DNA of 64,000 nucleotides, taken from Streptomyces sp. C10-9-1. GTDB taxonomy: Bacteria > Actinomycetota > Actinomycetes > Streptomycetales > Streptomycetaceae. Every line of letters starts with the position of its first letter. The stretch's first letter is position 1. A program made the translations under genes and the position numbers. This document shows positions 28,224 to 36,750 of this stretch, in pieces. The stretch is from positions 1-64,000 of the forward strand of contig NZ_JANHKP010000017.1 in the NCBI RefSeq assembly GCF_024497955.1, written 5' to 3'. The notes under the pieces are model-generated. The model was not told where the DNA came from, ran no database searches, and saw nothing but the letters and a program-made list of their open reading frames with translations.

Positions 28224-29063
28224 ATGGTGGCGAAGAAGACCGCCGAGGACTCGGCGCCGACCCGTCCCGCCGCGGCGCCCGCGGGGTCTGCCGGTGCCCC
28301 GGAGGCGGCCGCCGGGAAGGGCGCGGCGGGGAAGCCGGCCGCGAAGAAGACGGCGGCCAGGAAGTCCGCGGCGAAGAAGGCGGCGAAGAAGACCGCGAAG
28401 AGGGCGGCCGCCGGCGAGGCCGCCCCGGCGCGGAAGGCGGCGGCGAAGAAGTCCGCGGCGAGGAAGACCGCCGCATCCGGCCGGGCCGCGGGCCCGGCCG
28501 GTGCGGAAGCGGCCGCCGAGGCGGCCGCGACGGAGGCCGCACCCGCGGCCCAGGGGGCGGCCGAGGCCGCCGAGCAGACAGGAGCCAGGACGGTGGCAAC
28601 GAAGAAGACCGCAGCGGGAAGCGCGGTGGGCCTGCCCCCCGCCCGTACGGCGGCCGCCGCGCCGCCCGACGAGCTTGCGGTGCGGCCCGGCGAGGACCCC
28701 TGGACCCCCGAGGAGGTCACCGGGGCGCGCACGGAGCTGGAGGGTGAGGCCGCCCGGCTCACCGCGGAGATCACCTCGTCCGAGAACGCGCTGGTCGGGC
28801 TCATGCGGGACTCCGGCGACGGTGCCGGCGACGACGAGGCCGACACCGGCACCAAGAACATCACCCGCGAGCACGAGCTGGCCCTCGCGGCGAACGCCCG
28901 GGAGATGCTGGAACAGACCGAGCGCGCCCTGGAGCGTCTCGACGCGGGGACCTACGGGCTCTGCGAGAGCTGCGGGAAGCCCATCGGCAAGGCCCGCATG
29001 CAGGCCTTCCCCCGCGCGACCCTGTGCGTCGAGTGCAAGCAGAAGCAGGAACGGCGCGGCTGA
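28224..29063 (+). CDS. DksA/TraR-type zinc-finger protein with histone-like lysine-rich tail
   Basis: 279-aa two-part protein. Residues 15-130 are Ala/Lys-rich with repeated AAKK/ARK units, like histone H1 or HupS-type tails. The C-terminal ~120 residues form a DksA/TraR domain: a helical hairpin (TPEEVTGARTELEGEAARL through LEQTERALERL) and a C4 zinc finger with C247, C250, C268 and C271. A DksA role at RNA polymerase is possible, but the basic tail suggests nucleic-acid binding, so I leave function open. ATG 28224 with AAGGGG upstream; frame open further only as antisense of ileS. It precedes lspA on the same strand. Confidence 0.88.
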   Translation: MVAKKTAEDSAPTRPAAAPAGSAGAPEAAAGKGAAGKPAAKKTAARKSAAKKAAKKTAKRAAAGEAAPARKAAAKKSAARKTAASGRAAGPAGAEAAAEAAATEAAPAAQGAAEAAEQTGARTVATKKTAAGSAVGLPPARTAAAAPPDELAVRPGEDPWTPEEVTGARTELEGEAARLTAEITSSENALVGLMRDSGDGAGDDEADTGTKNITREHELALAANAREMLEQTERALERLDAGTYGLCESCGKPIGKARMQAFPRATLCVECKQKQERRG

Positions 29064-29135
29064 GGCCGGGAACACGTGTCGTACCCTCGACCCAGGGCGT
29101 GTCGCCCTGGTCGGCACCTAGGTTGAGGGACACAC

Positions 29136-29696
29136 GTGGCAGAGGCGGAGCGCACCATCGGTACGCCGGACGTTGACGACGACGCGACGGCACCGGCCGA
29201 GCAGCCCCGGGGCAGGCGCAGGATCGTCGCGCTGTTCGCCGTGGCCGTCGCGGCCTACGTGCTCGATCTCGTGAGCAAGATCATCGTCGTGGAGAAGCTG
29301 GAGCACCGCGAGCCGATCCAGGTCGTCGGCGACCTGCTCACCTTCCAGGCGGTGCGCAACCCCGGTGCCGCCTTCGGCATGGGCGAGGCGTTCACCTTCG
29401 TGTTCACCTTCATCGCCGCGGCCGTCATCGTGGTGATCATCCGCCTGGCGCGCAAGCTCTACAGCCTGCCCTGGGCCATCGCGCTCGGTCTGCTCCTCGG
29501 CGGGGCGCTGGGCAACCTCACCGACCGGATCTTCCGGTCCCCGGGCGTCTTCGAGGGGGCGGTCGTCGACTTCATCGCGCCCGCGCACTTCGCCGTGTTC
29601 AACCTGGCCGACTCCGCCATCGTGTGCGGCGGCGTGCTGATCGTGCTGCTGTCCTTCCGGGGCCTGGACCCCGACGGGACGGTCCACAAGGACTGA
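29136..29696 (+). CDS. lspA: lipoprotein signal peptidase LspA
   Basis: 186-aa membrane aspartyl peptidase that removes signal peptides from diacylated prolipoproteins. Four hydrophobic helices; catalytic D130 (GNLTDRIF) and D159 (FNLADSAI), with the conserved RNPGAAFG motif near residue 74. A disordered N-terminal ~28 residues precedes helix 1, as in other streptomycetes. GTG 29136; GAGGGA upstream. Confidence 0.95.
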   Translation: MAEAERTIGTPDVDDDATAPAEQPRGRRRIVALFAVAVAAYVLDLVSKIIVVEKLEHREPIQVVGDLLTFQAVRNPGAAFGMGEAFTFVFTFIAAAVIVVIIRLARKLYSLPWAIALGLLLGGALGNLTDRIFRSPGVFEGAVVDFIAPAHFAVFNLADSAIVCGGVLIVLLSFRGLDPDGTVHKD

Positions 29697-29713
29697 CAAG
29701 GCATACTCGACGG

Positions 29714-30655
29714 GTGAGTACGCTTCCCGAGATCCGCACCCTGCCCGTACCCGACGGCCTGGAGGGCGAGCGCGTCGACGCCGCCATCTCCCGCATGTTC
29801 GGCTTCTCCCGCACCAAGGCGGCCGAGCTCGCCGCCGCGGGCAAGGTGCTGGTCGACGGCGCGGTGGTCGGCAAGTCGGAGCGGGTCCGCGGCGGGGCCT
29901 GGCTGGAGGTCGAGATGCCCCAGGCCCCGGCCCCGGTGCAGATCGTCGCCGAGCCGGTCGAGGGCATGGAGATCGTCCACGACGACGAGGACATCGTCGT
30001 CATCGTCAAGCCGGTGGGCGTGGCCGCGCACCCGAGCCCCGGCTGGACGGGCACCACCGTGATCGGGGGTCTCGCCGCCGCCGGGTACCGCATCTCCACC
30101 TCCGGCGCCGCCGAGCGCCAGGGGATCGTGCACCGCCTCGACGTCGGCACCTCCGGGCTGATGGTGGTGGCCAAGTCGGAGCGCGCCTACACCCTGCTCA
30201 AGCAGCAGTTCCGGGACCGCACCGTCGACAAGCGCTACCACGCCCTGGTGCAGGGGCACCCCGACCCGATGAGCGGCACCATCGACGCCCCGATCGGCCG
30301 CCACCCCACCCTCGACTACAAGTGGGCGGTCACCGCCGAGGGCAAGCCCTCGGTCACCCACTACGACCTCATCGAGGCCTTCCGCGGCTCCTCCCTGCTG
30401 GACATCAAGCTGGAGACGGGCCGCACCCACCAGATCCGGGTGCACATGGCGGCCCACCGGCACCCCTGCGTGGGGGACCTCACCTACGGCGCGGACCCGC
30501 GGCTGGCGGCGCGGCTGGGGCTCACCCGCCAGTGGCTCCACGCCGTGCGCCTCGGCTTCGAGCACCCCTCCGACGGGCGCTGGGTCGAGTACGAGAGCGC
30601 CTACCCCGACGACCTCCGCAAGGCCCTGGACGTCATCGCGGCGGAGAGCGCATGA
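29714..30655 (+). CDS. RluA/RluD-family 23S rRNA pseudouridine synthase
   Basis: 313-aa pseudouridine synthase. An N-terminal S4 RNA-binding domain (about 17-75) precedes the catalytic domain with HRLDVGTSG (H140-R-L-D143; D143 catalytic) and ETGRTHQIRVHM. Likely target is 23S rRNA helix 69 as for RluD, by similarity of architecture only. The GTG at 29714 has the hexamer CATACT ending 6 nt upstream and no Shine-Dalgarno, suggesting a leaderless message separate from lspA, whose stop is 17 bp before. Confidence 0.92.
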   Translation: MSTLPEIRTLPVPDGLEGERVDAAISRMFGFSRTKAAELAAAGKVLVDGAVVGKSERVRGGAWLEVEMPQAPAPVQIVAEPVEGMEIVHDDEDIVVIVKPVGVAAHPSPGWTGTTVIGGLAAAGYRISTSGAAERQGIVHRLDVGTSGLMVVAKSERAYTLLKQQFRDRTVDKRYHALVQGHPDPMSGTIDAPIGRHPTLDYKWAVTAEGKPSVTHYDLIEAFRGSSLLDIKLETGRTHQIRVHMAAHRHPCVGDLTYGADPRLAARLGLTRQWLHAVRLGFEHPSDGRWVEYESAYPDDLRKALDVIAAESA

Positions 30656-31131
30656 GCGCCTGGACCGTGCGGCCCGCCGCCGGGCCCGCCGACCGGGCCG
30701 CCTGCTTCGCGGTCCGCAGGGAGGTCTTCGTCACCGAGCAGCGGGTCCCGGAGGAGATCGAGTACGACGCGCACGACGCCGAGGACGCCGCCACCGTCCA
30801 CGTCCTCGCGGTCCGTGAGGACGGCACCCCGCTGGGTACCGGGCGGCTGCTCCACGGCCCCGCCGCCGCCTCCCGGACCGGCGGCGACCCGGGCGTCGGT
30901 GCGCTCGGCCGGCTCGCCGTGACCCGGTCCGCCCGCGGACTGGGTGTGGGCGCCGCCCTGGTGCGCGCCGTCGAGGACGAGGCCCGTGCGCTGGGCCTCG
31001 CCGCGGTCGACCTGCACGCCCAGACCCACGCCCTGGGGTTCTACGAGCGCCTGGGCTACCGGGCCTACGGCGCGGAGTTCCCGGACGCGGGCATTCCCCA
31101 CCGCTCGATGCGGCGCGTCCTTCGGACCTGA
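30652..31131 (+). CDS. GNAT-family N-acetyltransferase
   Basis: 159-aa acetyltransferase of the ElaA-like GNAT type. The acetyl-CoA loop is visible as RLAVTRSARGLGVGAALVRAVEDEA (about 84-108), with AQTHALGFYERLGY towards the end. Starts by ATGA overlap with the rluD-like gene, so the two are coupled. The substrate cannot be inferred. Confidence 0.88.
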   Translation: MSAWTVRPAAGPADRAACFAVRREVFVTEQRVPEEIEYDAHDAEDAATVHVLAVREDGTPLGTGRLLHGPAAASRTGGDPGVGALGRLAVTRSARGLGVGAALVRAVEDEARALGLAAVDLHAQTHALGFYERLGYRAYGAEFPDAGIPHRSMRRVLRT

Positions 31132-31234
31132 GGCGCCCGGCGGCCCGTGCGCCGCGCCCGGACACCGGCGCGGCGGCCACCCGGTCGGCACGGCGCTGCC
31201 GCGAGGGCCGGCGCCCGGCGCCCGTGGCAGGGTG

Positions 31235-31254
31235 TTGACCTCGATCCACGAGGT
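31235..31254 (+). promoter_or_regulatory. dyad overlapping possible -35 of antiporter gene
   Basis: TTGACC (31235-31240) overlaps a perfect inverted repeat, ACCTCG (31238-31243) and CGAGGT (31249-31254), with a 5-nt spacer. A dyad placed just after a -35 element is how MerR-family operators sit, but no clear -10 follows, so this is only a candidate. Confidence 0.4.
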
Positions 31255-31277
31255 TCGCACTTCCGAAAGGCCACGCC

Positions 31278-32864
31278 GTGGACCAACTGGCGCTGCTGTT
31301 CACGCTGTTGCTCGGCGCCGTGGTCACGGTCCCGCTCGGCCGCCGGGCCGGGCTGCCCCCGCCCGTGCTGATGACCCTGCTCGGCGCCGTCCTCGCGGTC
31401 CTGCCCTTCGTGCCCGACGTCGACGTCCCGCCGGACCTCATCCTCCCGCTGGTGCTGCCCCCGCTGCTCTACGCGGCGGTGCAGCGCACCTCGTGGCGGC
31501 AGTTCGCCGCCAACGCCCGCCCGATCCTGCTGCTCGCCGTGGCGCTGGTCCTCGTCACCACCGCGGCCGTGGCGGCCGTCGCCCACGCCGTCGTCCCCGG
31601 CCTGCCGCTCGCGGCCGCGGTCGTCCTCGGAGCGCTGATCGCCCCGCCCGACCCGGTGGCCGCCACCGCGGTCGCGAACTCCCTCGGGCTGCCGCGCAGA
31701 CTGGTGTCGATCATGGAGGGCGAGGGACTGTTCAACGACGTCACGGCGATCGTGCTCTACCACGTGGCCGTCGCGGCGGTGGTCAGCGGAACGTTCTCCT
31801 GGAGCCGGGCGGCCGGGGAACTGGTCCTGTCGGCGGTGGTCGCCCTGCTGGTCGGCGGGGCGCTCGGGTGGGCCGGCGAGAAGCTGACGGGGCTGCTGGA
31901 CGACCCCACCCTCCAGACCGGGCTGACGCTCCTGGTGCCCTTCACCGCCTACGCCCTCGCCGAGGAACTGCTCGGCTCCGGGGTGCTCGCCGTCCTCACC
32001 GCCGCGCTCTACCTGGCCCACCGCACCGCCGACGCCGACGACGTGACGGGGCGCCTCGCCGCCAACGCCTTCTGGGGGGTGGTGGACACCCTGGTCACGG
32101 GGGTGGCCTTCGGCCTGATCGGGCTCGAACTGCACAACGTCTTCCGCACCGCCGAGGGCCGCCCGGGCGAACTCCTCGCCTGGAGCGCCGCGGTCGTGGC
32201 GGTCGTCGTCGGCGTGCGGCTGCTCTGGCTGCTCCCGGCCTCCTGGCTCGCGAGCCGCCTGCACCGGCGGCGGGACGTGGACGAGGACGTGCCCTCCGGC
32301 TGGCGGGAGACGATCGTCGTCTGGTGGGCGGGGATGCGGGGCGTGGCCTCGGTGGCGCTCGCCCTGGCCATCCCGAGGGAGACCGACGCCGGGGCGCCGT
32401 TCCCGATGCGGGACACCGTGATCTTCCTCGCGTTCGCGGTGATCATGACCACGCTGGTCGTCCAGGGGCTGACCCTGCCCCGGCTGGTGCGCCGCCTCGG
32501 GGTCCGCGCCGACGCCGACGCCGAGCGGGAGCTGGAGCAGGCCCTCGCGCTGAGGGCCGCCAGGGCGGCCCGCCGCAGGCTGCGGGAGCTGGAGGCGGCC
32601 GAGGAGCTGCCGGAGGAGGTCAGCGAGCGGCTGCTGCGCAGCGCCTACGACCTCGGGGCGCGGATCAGCCCCGACGTGGCCGAGGAGGAGCGGCGCGAGT
32701 GGTTCGCCGTACGCGAGCGGCGCCGTGGGACGCTGACCCGCATCCGCCGGGAGATGCTCTCCGCCGCGCGCCACGAGGTGCTCTCCGCACGCAACGAGCC
32801 GGGAGCGGACCCGGAGATCGTGGACCGGGTGCTGCACCGGCTGGACGTCCGCAGCCTGCACTGA
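31278..32864 (+). CDS. Na+/H+ antiporter (CPA1, NhaP type)
   Basis: 528-aa cation/proton antiporter with about 12 membrane helices over residues 1-400, then a ~120-aa charged cytoplasmic tail. Signature residues: APPDPVA (D125) and EGEGLFNDVTAIV (E149, N153, D154), as in NhaP/NHE-like CPA1 exchangers. The helical tail (LRELEAAEELPEEVSERLLRSAYDL) is likely regulatory. GTG 31278 with GAAAGG upstream. Ion specificity (Na+, K+) cannot be read from sequence. Confidence 0.93.
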   Translation: MDQLALLFTLLLGAVVTVPLGRRAGLPPPVLMTLLGAVLAVLPFVPDVDVPPDLILPLVLPPLLYAAVQRTSWRQFAANARPILLLAVALVLVTTAAVAAVAHAVVPGLPLAAAVVLGALIAPPDPVAATAVANSLGLPRRLVSIMEGEGLFNDVTAIVLYHVAVAAVVSGTFSWSRAAGELVLSAVVALLVGGALGWAGEKLTGLLDDPTLQTGLTLLVPFTAYALAEELLGSGVLAVLTAALYLAHRTADADDVTGRLAANAFWGVVDTLVTGVAFGLIGLELHNVFRTAEGRPGELLAWSAAVVAVVVGVRLLWLLPASWLASRLHRRRDVDEDVPSGWRETIVVWWAGMRGVASVALALAIPRETDAGAPFPMRDTVIFLAFAVIMTTLVVQGLTLPRLVRRLGVRADADAERELEQALALRAARAARRRLRELEAAEELPEEVSERLLRSAYDLGARISPDVAEEERREWFAVRERRRGTLTRIRREMLSAARHEVLSARNEPGADPEIVDRVLHRLDVRSLH

Positions 32865-32929
32865 CCCGTGACCGGGCCCCGCCCGCCCTCGCGGGAGTCC
32901 GTCGCCGGGCGGTGGGCGCCCGCCCCGCC

Positions 32930-32991
32930 GGCGGACACCCCGCGGGGCGGGCCGCGCCGCTCAGCCGCGGCCGGTGCGCGGGGTGTCCGCC
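32930..32991. terminator. inverted repeat at convergent antiporter/mscS ends
   Basis: 15-bp perfect arms (32930-32944 and 32977-32991) separated by 32 nt. The right arm lies within the last codons of the minus-strand mscS-like gene, so it may terminate the antiporter transcript or both. Confidence 0.5.
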
Positions 32992-34073
32992 TCCACGGGG
33001 AGGGAGGGCTCCCGGGCCGGGCCGGGCACCGAGGGCCGGGCCGCGGCCGGACCGGTGGCGACCTTGGGCAGGGCGTAGGGGTGCTCCTCCTGGAGCCAGG
33101 CCACCATCTGCTCGCGCACCGTGCAGCGGGCCGTCCAGATGTCGTTGGCGTCCTTGGCCGTCATCACGGCCCGCACCTGCATCGTGGTCGGCGTGGTGTC
33201 CGTCACCGCGATGCTCCAGTCGCGGCGGTCCCAGGCCGGGCACTCCTCCAGGATGCGCTGCATCTTCTCCCGCATCAGCCCCACCGGCGCCGTGTGGTCC
33301 AGGTGGAAGTAGACCGTGCCCGTCATCTGGGCCCCGCCCCGGGACCAGTTCTCGAAGGGCTTGGAGGTGAAGTACGACACGGGCATGGTGATCCGCCGCT
33401 CGTCCCAGGTACGCACCGTCAGGAAGGTCAGCGTGACCTCGTCCACCACGCCCCACTCGCCGTCGACGACCACCGTGTCGCCGATGCGCACCATGTCGCC
33501 GAAGGCGATCTGGAAGCCCGCGAAAAGGTTGCCGAGCGTGGACTGCGCCGCCACACCGGCGACGATGCCGACGATTCCCGCGGAGGCCAGCATCGAGGCG
33601 CCCAGCTTCTCCATGCCCGGGAAGGTGAGCAGCATCGACGCGGCCGCGACCACGGCCACCACGGCCGTGACGATGCGCATGATCAGCGTCACCTGGGTGC
33701 GCACCCGCCGGACGCGGGCCGCGTCGCGGGTCGCCGCGGCGTAGCGGGCGTAGGTCGACTCCACCGCCGCGGAGGCGATCCCGAGGACCAGCCAGGCGCT
33801 CGCGGCGATCAGCACCAGCGACAGGACGTGGTCGATACCCGCCCGGTGGTCCGCCACCAGCGGCTGCCGGATCTGGCCGTAGGAGGCGCGCAGCACCAGC
33901 CCGAGGACCACGGCCTGCAGCGGCGTGCGGCAGCGGCGCAGCAGCCCCCACAGGGGCGTCTCGGGGTGGCGGTCGTCGGCGCGCCGCATCAGCCGGTCGA
34001 CGGCCAGGCCGACGAGCAGCGTCAGCAGCACCGAACCGCCGACGACGACCAGCGGGCGCAGTACGTTCTCCAT
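32961..34073 (-). CDS. MscS-family mechanosensitive channel
   Basis: 370-aa small-conductance mechanosensitive channel. Four hydrophobic helices; the pore-lining TM3 is recognisable in ASMLASAGIVGIVAGVAAQSTLGNLFAGFQIAFGDMVRIGD (about residues 145-185), followed by the beta domain (VVDGEWGVVDEVTLTFLTVRTWD). The tail is Pro/Ala-rich. ATG 34073 is preceded by AGGAAGA; the frame is open upstream to 34769 only as antisense of the next gene. It probably releases solutes on osmotic downshift, a role that fits the antiporter next door. Confidence 0.92.
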   Translation of the reverse strand: MENVLRPLVVVGGSVLLTLLVGLAVDRLMRRADDRHPETPLWGLLRRCRTPLQAVVLGLVLRASYGQIRQPLVADHRAGIDHVLSLVLIAASAWLVLGIASAAVESTYARYAAATRDAARVRRVRTQVTLIMRIVTAVVAVVAAASMLLTFPGMEKLGASMLASAGIVGIVAGVAAQSTLGNLFAGFQIAFGDMVRIGDTVVVDGEWGVVDEVTLTFLTVRTWDERRITMPVSYFTSKPFENWSRGGAQMTGTVYFHLDHTAPVGLMREKMQRILEECPAWDRRDWSIAVTDTTPTTMQVRAVMTAKDANDIWTARCTVREQMVAWLQEEHPYALPKVATGPAAARPSVPGPAREPSLPVEADTPRTGRG

Positions 34074-34148
34074 GTCTTCCTGACTCCGTGTCTTTCCTCG
34101 TGCGTGGGCCCGGTCGGCCCAAGGGGCGGTCACTGGCAGGATGTCGGG

Positions 34149-34718
34149 ATGAACATCCTGCTCCTCCACTCCACGTACGGCCTGCGGCCGGCGGTGCACG
34201 CGGCCGCGGACCGCCTGAGGGCCGCCGGGCACGAGGTGCGCGTGCCCGACCTCTTCGACGGGCAAACCGCCGAGTCCACCGAGGACGGACAGGCGCTCAT
34301 GGAGGGCATCGGCAGGGACGAGTTGCTGCGCCGCGCCGCCCTCGCCGCGGCCCCGCTCTCGGAGGCCGGCCTCGTCTACGCGGGCTTCTCGCTGGGCGCC
34401 GCCCTCGCCCAGGACGTGGCCCTGGCCGACGAGAAGGCCCGCGGCCTGCTGCTCCTGCACGGTACCTCGGATGTGCCCGGGACCGTCGCGCCCGAGGACC
34501 TGCCGGTGCAGCTGCACATGGCCGGGCCGGACCCCTTCGAGTCGGAGGACTGGCTCAACGCCTGGTACCTGCGGATGCTCCGCGCCGGAGCGGACGTGGA
34601 GGTCCACCGCTACCCCGGGGCGGGCCACCTCTTCACCGACCAGGGGCTGGACGACTGGGACGAGGAGGCGGCCGAGCGGACCTGGCGGGTGGCCCTGGGC
34701 TTCCTCGGCACCCTGTGA
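34149..34718 (+). CDS. dienelactone hydrolase-family alpha/beta hydrolase
   Basis: 189-aa alpha/beta hydrolase. The nucleophile elbow is GFSLGAA (Ser in place of the Cys of classical dienelactone hydrolases), with an acidic residue in GPDPFESEDW and His in YPGAGHLFTD completing a plausible triad. Substrate unknown. ATG 34149; a CAGGAT hexamer ends 6 nt upstream, consistent with a leaderless message. Divergent from mscS with a 75-bp gap. Confidence 0.87.
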   Translation: MNILLLHSTYGLRPAVHAAADRLRAAGHEVRVPDLFDGQTAESTEDGQALMEGIGRDELLRRAALAAAPLSEAGLVYAGFSLGAALAQDVALADEKARGLLLLHGTSDVPGTVAPEDLPVQLHMAGPDPFESEDWLNAWYLRMLRAGADVEVHRYPGAGHLFTDQGLDDWDEEAAERTWRVALGFLGTL

Positions 34719-34831
34719 GGCCGGCCGGGCGGACGGGCCGCGCCCACCGCTCCCCGTGAGAAGGCTCACGCCGCCGGGGTGGCCGACGTCACGCGGCGGG
34801 GACGCCCGGTGCCGCCGGGCCGGGACGCGCT

Positions 34832-34866
34832 GCGCCCGCCCCGGTCTTCCCGACGGGGGCGGGCGC
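34832..34866 (-). terminator. hairpin after phoD
   Basis: 11-bp perfect stem (34832-34842 with 34856-34866) with a 13-nt loop, 25 bp beyond the phoD stop. The 34719-34890 gap is convergent and has no other feature I can support. Confidence 0.5.
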
Positions 34867-34890
34867 GAGGGGCCGGCCGTACGCGAGGGC

Positions 34891-36537
34891 CTACCGCACC
34901 GGCGCGTTCACCCGCTCCACCTTCTGGGTGCCGCTGCGGGTGCGGTACGAGCGCGCCCACGCCGTGGTGGCGTCCTTGCGGGTCCGGTCGGAGACCGTGT
35001 AGTAGTCCATCTGCGTGCGCTCCGCGGTGACGTCCAGCACCCCGTAGCCGTGGGCGTCCATGTCCACCCATCTCACATGGCGGTTGGCGGCCTTGACCGC
35101 GGTCTCCGCCACCAGGGACAGGGTGTTGGGGGCCACGTGGAGCAGGTCGTCCAGGTTGTCCGAGGTCACCGAGGTGACCACGAACTCCGTCGCCGCGGAG
35201 CGGGACAGCGGGTAGGTCGAGGCCCGCACGGGGACGTCGTTGGCCCAGGCCATGTGGATGTCGCCGGTGAGGAAGACGGTGTTCTCCACGCCCCGGTCCG
35301 TCAGATGGGCCAGCAGCTCCCTGCGGTCGTCGGTGTAGCCGTCCCACTGGTCGGTGTTGACGGCGAGGCCGCCCTCCGGCAGGCCGAGCAGCTCGGTGAG
35401 CGGCCGCAGCAGGCGGGCGGGCATCGAGCCGAAGGCCACCGGGGAGATCATCACCGAGGTGCCCACCAGCTGCCAGCGGGCCTCGGAGGCGGTCAGGCCG
35501 GCCTTCAGCCAGTCCAGCTGGGCGCGCCCGGTGATGGTGCGGTCCGGGTCGTCGACCTCGCCGCTGCCGACGCCGACCTGCTGGGAGCGGAAGGAGCGCA
35601 GGTCCAGCAGGTGCAGGTCGGCCAGGCGGCCGAAGCGCAGGCGGCGGTAGACGGTGCCCTCGGTGGAGGTGCGTACGGGCATCCACTCGAAGTAGGCCTG
35701 CTTGGCCGCCGCGACGCGGGCCGCGTAGTCGCCCTCGGTGCCGGGGGTGTGGTTCTCCGCCCCTCCCGACCAGGCGTCGTTGGCGATCTCGTGGTCGTCC
35801 CAGATGGCGACCACGGGGTGGGCGGCGTGCAGCGCCTGGAGGTCGCTGTCGGTCTTGTAGGTCGCGTGCCGGAGCCGGTAGTCGGCGAGCGTGAGGATCT
35901 CGTGCCGGGGCTCGTGCGGCCGCACCGTGTACTTCTCGGAGGGGTAGGAGCCCGAGCCGTACTCGTACAGGTAGTCGCCCAGGTGCAGCACCGCGTCGAG
36001 GTCGGAGCGTGCGGCCAGGTGCCGGTAGGCGGAGAACCAGCCGGCCTCCCAGTTGGCGCAGGAGACCACGCCGAAGCGGATGCCGGGGCCGGAGGAGTCG
36101 GCGGCGGGGGCGGTGCGGGTGCGGCCGGCGGGGGAGAGGACGCCTCCCGTGGTGAAGCGGAAGTGGTAGTCGGTGGCCGGGCGCAGCCCGCGCACGTCCA
36201 CCTTGACGGTGTGGTCGAAGGCCGCGCGGGCGGTGAGGGAGCCGCGGGCGGCGATCCGGGTGAACCCGCGGTCCTCGGCCACCTCCCAGGCGACCGTGGT
36301 GTCGGCGCCTCTGCCCGATCCGGGTACGGCGTCAGGGCCTGGTGTCACACGCGTCCACAGCAGGACGCCGTCGGGCAGCGGGTCGCCGGACGCGACGCCG
36401 TGGAGGAAGGCGGGAGGGGCGTCCGCGGCGGTGGCATGGCCCGCGGCGGCAGCGGCGGCGGGAAGGGCGGCGGCGGTCGCGGCGGCGGCCTTGACGACCG
36501 TACGGCGGCTGGGAGTTGAGATGAGTCGACTGGTCAC
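34891..36537 (-). CDS. phoD: secreted alkaline phosphatase PhoD
   Basis: 548-aa phosphodiesterase/phosphatase of the PhoD family, exported by the Tat route: twin-arginine motif PSRRTVVKAA (about 9-18), hydrophobic segment and a cut near ATAADA. Mature part has an N-terminal Fn3-like PhoD_N domain, then the metallophosphatase domain with GDYLYEYG, WDDHEIANDAW and TGDIHMAW metal-ligand motifs. GTG 36537. In Streptomyces phoD genes are usually PhoP-dependent; I did not find clear GTTCACC-type PHO boxes, but a 14-bp dyad lies 12 bp upstream. Confidence 0.95.
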   Translation of the reverse strand: MTSRLISTPSRRTVVKAAAATAAALPAAAAAAGHATAADAPPAFLHGVASGDPLPDGVLLWTRVTPGPDAVPGSGRGADTTVAWEVAEDRGFTRIAARGSLTARAAFDHTVKVDVRGLRPATDYHFRFTTGGVLSPAGRTRTAPAADSSGPGIRFGVVSCANWEAGWFSAYRHLAARSDLDAVLHLGDYLYEYGSGSYPSEKYTVRPHEPRHEILTLADYRLRHATYKTDSDLQALHAAHPVVAIWDDHEIANDAWSGGAENHTPGTEGDYAARVAAAKQAYFEWMPVRTSTEGTVYRRLRFGRLADLHLLDLRSFRSQQVGVGSGEVDDPDRTITGRAQLDWLKAGLTASEARWQLVGTSVMISPVAFGSMPARLLRPLTELLGLPEGGLAVNTDQWDGYTDDRRELLAHLTDRGVENTVFLTGDIHMAWANDVPVRASTYPLSRSAATEFVVTSVTSDNLDDLLHVAPNTLSLVAETAVKAANRHVRWVDMDAHGYGVLDVTAERTQMDYYTVSDRTRKDATTAWARSYRTRSGTQKVERVNAPVR

Positions 36538-36548
36538 GGCCGATCAGA

Positions 36549-36562
36549 CTACTGACCAGTAG
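36549..36562. promoter_or_regulatory. 14-bp palindrome before phoD
   Basis: CTACTG-AC-CAGTAG is a perfect 6-bp-arm dyad 12-25 bp upstream of the phoD GTG. Its form resembles TetR/GntR-type operators. Its place near the start would block transcription or translation initiation if bound. Confidence 0.55.
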
Positions 36563-36691
36563 GCCGAATGTCTGGCCGAAAACCGAAAGTTCCTCGTGCC
36601 GTGGTGCCGCCGTGCCCCCGACGACCCCGGGCCGTTCCGTTCCCCCGCCCCCGGCGCCCCGGGCCCCGCCCGGTCCGCGCGCGGACGCGCC

Positions 36692-36733
36692 AAGGGCCGG
36701 CGGCCACCCCGCCAGGGGTGCCCGCCGGCCCTT
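36692..36733 (-). terminator. terminator after DsbA-like gene
   Basis: AAGGGCCGGCGG (36692-36703) pairs with 36722-36733; an inner ACCCC/GGGGT pair (36706-36710, 36715-36719) extends the stem. Located 18 bp past the minus-strand stop. Confidence 0.7.
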
Positions 36734-36750
36734 CGGGCGCCGCCGCGGCC

